Source: Gammaproteobacteria bacterium (GTDB lineage: Bacteria > Pseudomonadota > Gammaproteobacteria > HK1). From it: a DNA stretch of 6,758 bases. The stretch is taken from positions 1 to 6,758 of the forward strand of contig JAGRHX010001161.1 in assembly GCA_020444775.1 (NCBI GenBank). The letters are read 5' to 3'. Made by a program: the position numbers and the translations under genes. Under the pieces are notes generated by a model. That model searched no databases, had not been told where the DNA came from, and saw nothing but the letters and a program-made list of their open reading frames with translations. Positions 6,495-6,758 of the stretch are shown piece after piece (positions within the stretch are counted from its first letter, which is position 1; every line of letters starts with the position of its first letter).

Positions 6495-6535
6495 GATCTC
6501 TGGCGCTCGGAGCCGCCCACCACGAGAGCACAAGC

Positions 6536-6721
6536 ATGAGCGATACGATCAATCTCAGGCAGTACCGGAAGAAGAAGAAGCGCGAGCAGGCCGAGGAGCA
6601 GGCGCGACGTAATCGGGTCCGGCACGGGCGTACCGGCGCTGAACGGGCGAGGGCGCGGGACACCGAGGCCCGCGAGCAGCGCAGCTTCGAGGGCAAGAAG
6701 CTCGAACGCGAGGACTGCTGA
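6536..6721 (+). CDS. DUF4169 family protein, small and highly basic
   Basis: A 61-residue protein recognised as DUF4169 from its start MSDTINLRQYRKKKKRE and the internal NRVRHGRT (26-33). Family members are about this length and have no established function. It is extremely charged, rich in Arg, Lys and Glu, with no hydrophobic core or membrane segment. It is probably a long helix or partly disordered; nucleic-acid or ribosome binding is conceivable but unproven. The ATG at 6536 is the natural family start. The ribosome site is weak (GAG at 6524-6526). It lies 86 bp after the HupE/UreJ pair, with its own candidate promoter. The 37 bases after its stop hold nothing I can identify. Confidence 0.85.
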   Translation: MSDTINLRQYRKKKKREQAEEQARRNRVRHGRTGAERARARDTEAREQRSFEGKKLEREDC

Positions 6722-6758
6722 GCCCCAGCCGCGCTCGGGACGCTTCCAGACGTGCGGG

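Noticed and set aside
5071..6696. 541-codon open frame on the minus strand across the HupE/UreJ pair and DUF4169
   Set aside because: Arg/Pro/Ala-rich with no recognisable domain, and antisense to three genes with clear family signatures. It is open because GC-rich DNA has few stops.

Overview
This 6.8 kb window is chromosomal-looking DNA from a GC-rich bacterium. Codon third positions are mostly G or C, and the gene families (PhoD-like phosphatase, DUF454/YbaN, TauD/TfdA, HupE/UreJ, DUF4169) point to a proteobacterium. A high-GC gammaproteobacterium is my best guess, but DUF4169 is also common in alphaproteobacteria and no rRNA or tRNA is present to decide. I see no insertion sequence, phage gene, CRISPR array, RNA gene or origin.

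Layout. (1) Positions 2-1441 (+): a PhoD-like metallophosphatase whose frame is already open at the left edge, so its start lies outside the window. (2) 1492-3114 (+): a thiamine-diphosphate enzyme of the acetolactate synthase type, 50 bp downstream with a good ribosome binding site and probably co-transcribed. (3) 3159-3566 (-): a small DUF454/YbaN membrane protein, convergent with the TPP enzyme. (4) 3567-4016: a 450 bp stretch with no convincing gene, separating two divergent genes. It holds the one AT-rich promoter-like patch of the area and a strong hairpin in the presumed leader of the next gene. (5) 4017-5048 (+): a TauD/TfdA-type Fe(II)/2-oxoglutarate dioxygenase with an intact H-x-D...H...R set, followed by a stem-loop. 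(6) 5191-5817 and 5814-6449 (+): two HupE/UreJ-type membrane proteins in tandem with a four-base TTGA overlap. The first has the canonical metal motif; the second has a different version. (7) 6536-6721 (+): a very basic 61-residue DUF4169 protein, preceded by a candidate promoter whose -35 box lies in a perfect 12-bp palindrome.

How the genes work together. Only two couplings are supported by spacing: phosphatase with TPP enzyme, and the HupE/UreJ pair, which probably handles nickel or cobalt entry (family inference). The dioxygenase appears to be its own transcription unit. Nothing unites the whole window into one pathway. I did not find a clear new defence or mobile system. The most unusual items are the divergent HupE/UreJ partner, the structured dioxygenase leader and the palindrome over the DUF4169 promoter.
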